From NCBI GenBank assembly GCA_964518875.1, contig CAZFHI010000012.1, positions 1-51,478 of the forward strand: DNA of 51,478 nucleotides, given 5' to 3'. A program made the translations under genes and the position numbers. This stretch comes from DTU024 sp964518875 (GTDB lineage Bacteria > Bacillota > Clostridia > Christensenellales > Aristaeellaceae). Shown here piece by piece: positions 49,452 through 51,478 of this stretch. Position 1 is the stretch's first letter. The number at the start of each line of letters is the position of its first letter. The notes below the pieces were generated by a model. That model had not been told where the DNA came from. It did no database searches and worked only from the letters and a program-made list of their open reading frames with translations.

Positions 49452-51353
49452 CTAATAATCCAGCTCCTCGCCGGAAATGCTTTTCCAGAGCTTTCTTATG
49501 GTCTTTTGGTTGGTTACGCCGTAGTTGGGGTCATTCTTTTTAGCTTCGTCCATGTCCCGCAAAAAGTGCACGCACAGGTGTCCGTTAAAGCCGTTGTCCT
49601 TTATGGCGCCCGAAAGGTGCGGGCGGTTGTGCATGGAAGCTACCGTCCAGGTTCCATTTGGAAGCTTTACATACACGCCCCTCGTGTTCCAGCTTGCGGG
49701 GCCTAAGGCCCTGTTCATAAGCGTAGTATCCTTTAACGTAAGGGGTTCAGAATCCGCGTGGTGGCCTAAAGAATACAGCCTTAAAGTAAAGTTTATGCCG
49801 CTGCCCGGGTGATAAACCGTTACACGCTGGCCTGCGCGCATAGAGGGCTTTACTTCTTTATACCAGTGCAGAAGCTTAACCTGCGACTTTGAAACGCTTA
49901 TGTCCCTGCCGTCGCTTTCTGAAACACCTGCGTAATTCGGGTCGTATTTTTTTGCGGCGTCTGAAAACAGCAGCCGCTGCATGGCTATTTCCCCTTTGCC
50001 TGTTTTAGGAAGCCCGTTTATGCTCTGGAAAGCCACTACAGCCTGGTGCGTGCGCATATCGAACACGTCGTTTACGTTTACGGGGTAGCCGAGCTCTTTA
50101 AGCCTTTTCTGCATTGCGCCTACTGCGGCGTTCTTATCGTCCACATTAAGCTGAGTATACGCGCTTTCTTTATCGGTATAGCTTAGCGCGGCGCTTGAAT
50201 ACAAAATGGTTTTAGTCTGGCTGCCCGCTATACCGTCCTGCTTCAAGCCGTTTTTGCGCTGAAATTCCCTGACCATGGATTTGGTTAAAGAATCGTAAAA
50301 TGAGTTTACGTTTACGGTATAGCCAAGCTCGTTAAGCCTTTCCTGAAGCAAGCGCACCTGCGCGCCGCTTGCGTTGGGGCGGAGTATTATATTTATATCG
50401 GGTTTTTCCGTACCAGTTGAAGGCGCTGAAGTCGGCGCAGGCTCATAAGTCGCGTTTGGCGCCGAGGTCGGTTTGCTGAAATTAAGAAACTTGCTCATAA
50501 CGTAGCCCGTGCGCCCGTCGTAAAATATTTTGCTCCAGTCGCCCGCCGCGCTTATAACGCTTACAAAGGTACCGTTTGGTATAGTTTTAATAAGCCCTGT
50601 ATATTTTTTCGGCTTGCTGCGGAAGTTCAGGCTTCCCTTGTTCGGCGTATCCACAAACGCTGACGTAAAGCCGCCTGAAACAGGAGGATCGGGTTTATTG
50701 TTTTGCCCTGGGTCTGGCGCAGGCGTTGCTTGCGGAGATGGCGTAAACGTAGCCGAAGCCTTCGGAGCGCCGTTTGAAAACAGCACGTCAAACGTGTTCT
50801 GGTTTGCGGTGCCGCTTACCACAAGCCCCGCGTTTTTTTGGAACTGCTTTAAGGCGTTGAGCGTTTTCCTTCCAAACACCGCGTCCGCCCTTCCCGCGTC
50901 GTAGCCCAAATAATTAAGGCGCGCCTGCAGGGATCTGACGTTTGCGGCTTCATCCCCCATGCGGTAAAAGCCCTTGCCTATTCTTGGAGCCGAACCGCCG
51001 TTTTGAATAAAATTATTATTCTGCGAGCCTCCGTTTGAATTAACGGATCCTGTTTCAAACTGCGGCGCGAGCGCGTAGAGCCTGCTTAAGGTATTGTTTC
51101 CCGCAAGGCCGTCCGTTTTAAGCCTTTGCGACATTTGAAACTCCCTTACCGCTTTTTCCGTTAAAGGGCCGTATTTGCCGTCCTCGTTTATCTGGTACTG
51201 CAAAAATCTAAGCGCTTCCTGCATATTTTTAATTTCGCTGCCGCTCTGTCCCGGGCGCAGCGTTTCATACCTTTTGGCGAAAGCCGATGGGATAATAAGC
51301 AAAAAGCATAACACTGCCGCTGCTAAACGGCGCATATTAAAAATACTGTGCAT
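49452..51353 (-). CDS. Secreted peptidoglycan-binding protein with SH3b and a Cys/His transpeptidase-like domain
   Basis: A 633-residue exported wall protein. Residues 1-26 are a signal peptide (MRRLAAAVLCFLLIIPSAFA). Two peptidoglycan_binding_1 units (about 32-92 and 130-192) are followed by a Thr/Pro linker, an SH3b domain (about 232-292), another Pro/Thr linker, two more binding units (about 322-386 and 399-464), and a C-terminal domain (about 490-633). The last has His575 (ASMHNRPH) and GHLCVHF with Cys594, recalling the His...Cys layout of L,D-transpeptidases. Similar ends occur in many clostridial wall proteins without assigned activity. The ATG at 51353 follows AAGGAGGATG and gives a proper signal peptide; a longer TTG form would not. 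Confidence 0.85.
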   Translation of the reverse strand: MHSIFNMRRLAAAVLCFLLIIPSAFAKRYETLRPGQSGSEIKNMQEALRFLQYQINEDGKYGPLTEKAVREFQMSQRLKTDGLAGNNTLSRLYALAPQFETGSVNSNGGSQNNNFIQNGGSAPRIGKGFYRMGDEAANVRSLQARLNYLGYDAGRADAVFGRKTLNALKQFQKNAGLVVSGTANQNTFDVLFSNGAPKASATFTPSPQATPAPDPGQNNKPDPPVSGGFTSAFVDTPNKGSLNFRSKPKKYTGLIKTIPNGTFVSVISAAGDWSKIFYDGRTGYVMSKFLNFSKPTSAPNATYEPAPTSAPSTGTEKPDINIILRPNASGAQVRLLQERLNELGYTVNVNSFYDSLTKSMVREFQRKNGLKQDGIAGSQTKTILYSSAALSYTDKESAYTQLNVDDKNAAVGAMQKRLKELGYPVNVNDVFDMRTHQAVVAFQSINGLPKTGKGEIAMQRLLFSDAAKKYDPNYAGVSESDGRDISVSKSQVKLLHWYKEVKPSMRAGQRVTVYHPGSGINFTLRLYSLGHHADSEPLTLKDTTLMNRALGPASWNTRGVYVKLPNGTWTVASMHNRPHLSGAIKDNGFNGHLCVHFLRDMDEAKKNDPNYGVTNQKTIRKLWKSISGEELDY

Positions 51354-51376
51354 AATACATCCTCCTTGACGCACGC

Positions 51377-51405
51377 ATTGTAGCACAGTATTTCCTATTT
51401 GTAAA
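51377..51405 (-). promoter_or_regulatory. Promoter of the peptidoglycan-binding protein gene
   Basis: On the minus strand TTTACA (51405-51400) and TACAAT (51382-51377), 17 bases apart, 23 bases before the ATG. It lies just inside the right terminal repeat. Confidence 0.7.
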
Positions 51406-51426
51406 GCATTTGTTACAAATTTGTTA

Positions 51427-51478
51427 TGTAGCTTTACAATAGATGTGAGACTGAAAGCTGAGAAAAAAGCGATCGAGT
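51427..51478. repeat. Right copy of the 52-bp inverted repeat at both ends
   Basis: Reverse complement of bases 1-52 with one mismatch. It lies directly upstream of the promoter of the last gene. Because the mismatch is real sequence variation, the two copies are separate genomic loci rather than one stretch read twice. Confidence 0.85.

Overview
The window reads as chromosomal DNA of a Gram-positive Bacillota, most likely class Clostridia (possibly a gut lineage of the Christensenellales or Oscillospirales kind; I cannot place it more finely). The evidence is the gene content: a SigH-type sigma factor, SepF and DivIVA, mini-RNase III, a DUF4364 regulator, EcfA1-EcfA2-EcfT, and a CIRCE-controlled hrcA-grpE-dnaK-dnaJ operon. 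Ribosome binding sites are of the AGGAGG type and promoters are sigma-A-like with 16-17 base spacers. TTG and GTG starts are frequent and ATA is much used for Ile in most genes. Base composition is near even by eye in most of the window, with AT-richer patches at about 12.6-15.0 kb and 45.7-49.4 kb. The first and last 52 bases are the same sequence in inverted orientation (51 of 52 match), so both ends run into one repeated element.

Layout. 0-4 kb: tRNA-Arg(CCT); a two-gene unit of a 2-hydroxyacyl-CoA dehydratase-like iron-sulfur protein and a dehydratase-like/ATPase-activase fusion; a GNAT acetyltransferase. 4.1-4.7 kb: a strong promoter, a compact structured RNA of about 210 nt and a small zinc-ribbon protein. 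4.75-10.4 kb: ABC-2 ATPase and permease coupled to an NAD synthetase whose amidase domain looks dead, then a GH65 phosphorylase. 10.5-12.6 kb: prfC and a SixA-like phosphatase. 12.9-15.6 kb: CPBP membrane protease (minus), tRNA-Thr(CGT) and tRNA-Pro(CGG), a gene-poor stretch and a UBA/DUF4342-type protein.

15.9-33.9 kb is almost entirely minus strand. A run without gaps, rluA-like, tgt, ecfA1, ecfA2, ecfT, truA, DUF4364, ispDF, DUF853 ATPase, pfkA, carries RNA modification, vitamin uptake, isoprenoid synthesis and glycolysis. Upstream of it are trkA-trkH for potassium uptake. Upstream of these is a second run, araC-type regulator, mrnC, thyX, rlmB, sigH, proS, for RNA processing, dTMP synthesis and stationary-phase control.

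34.1-40.8 kb is plus strand: a small membrane protein, sepF, divIVA and a ROK sugar kinase, then two coupled complex I-like antiporter subunits with no oxidoreductase partner. 40.9-45.7 kb is the minus-strand heat-shock operon hrcA-grpE-dnaK-dnaJ. 46.0-49.1 kb is an AT-rich three-gene FtsX/MacB-type ABC exporter. The window ends with a secreted peptidoglycan-binding protein that carries a probable Cys/His transpeptidase-like domain.

Most of the window is housekeeping. The best leads are the structured RNA with its zinc-ribbon gene, the NadE with all three amidase catalytic residues missing, the dehydratase/activase pair, the orphan antiporter pair and the shared terminal repeat. I see no CRISPR array, rRNA, transposase or complete prophage.
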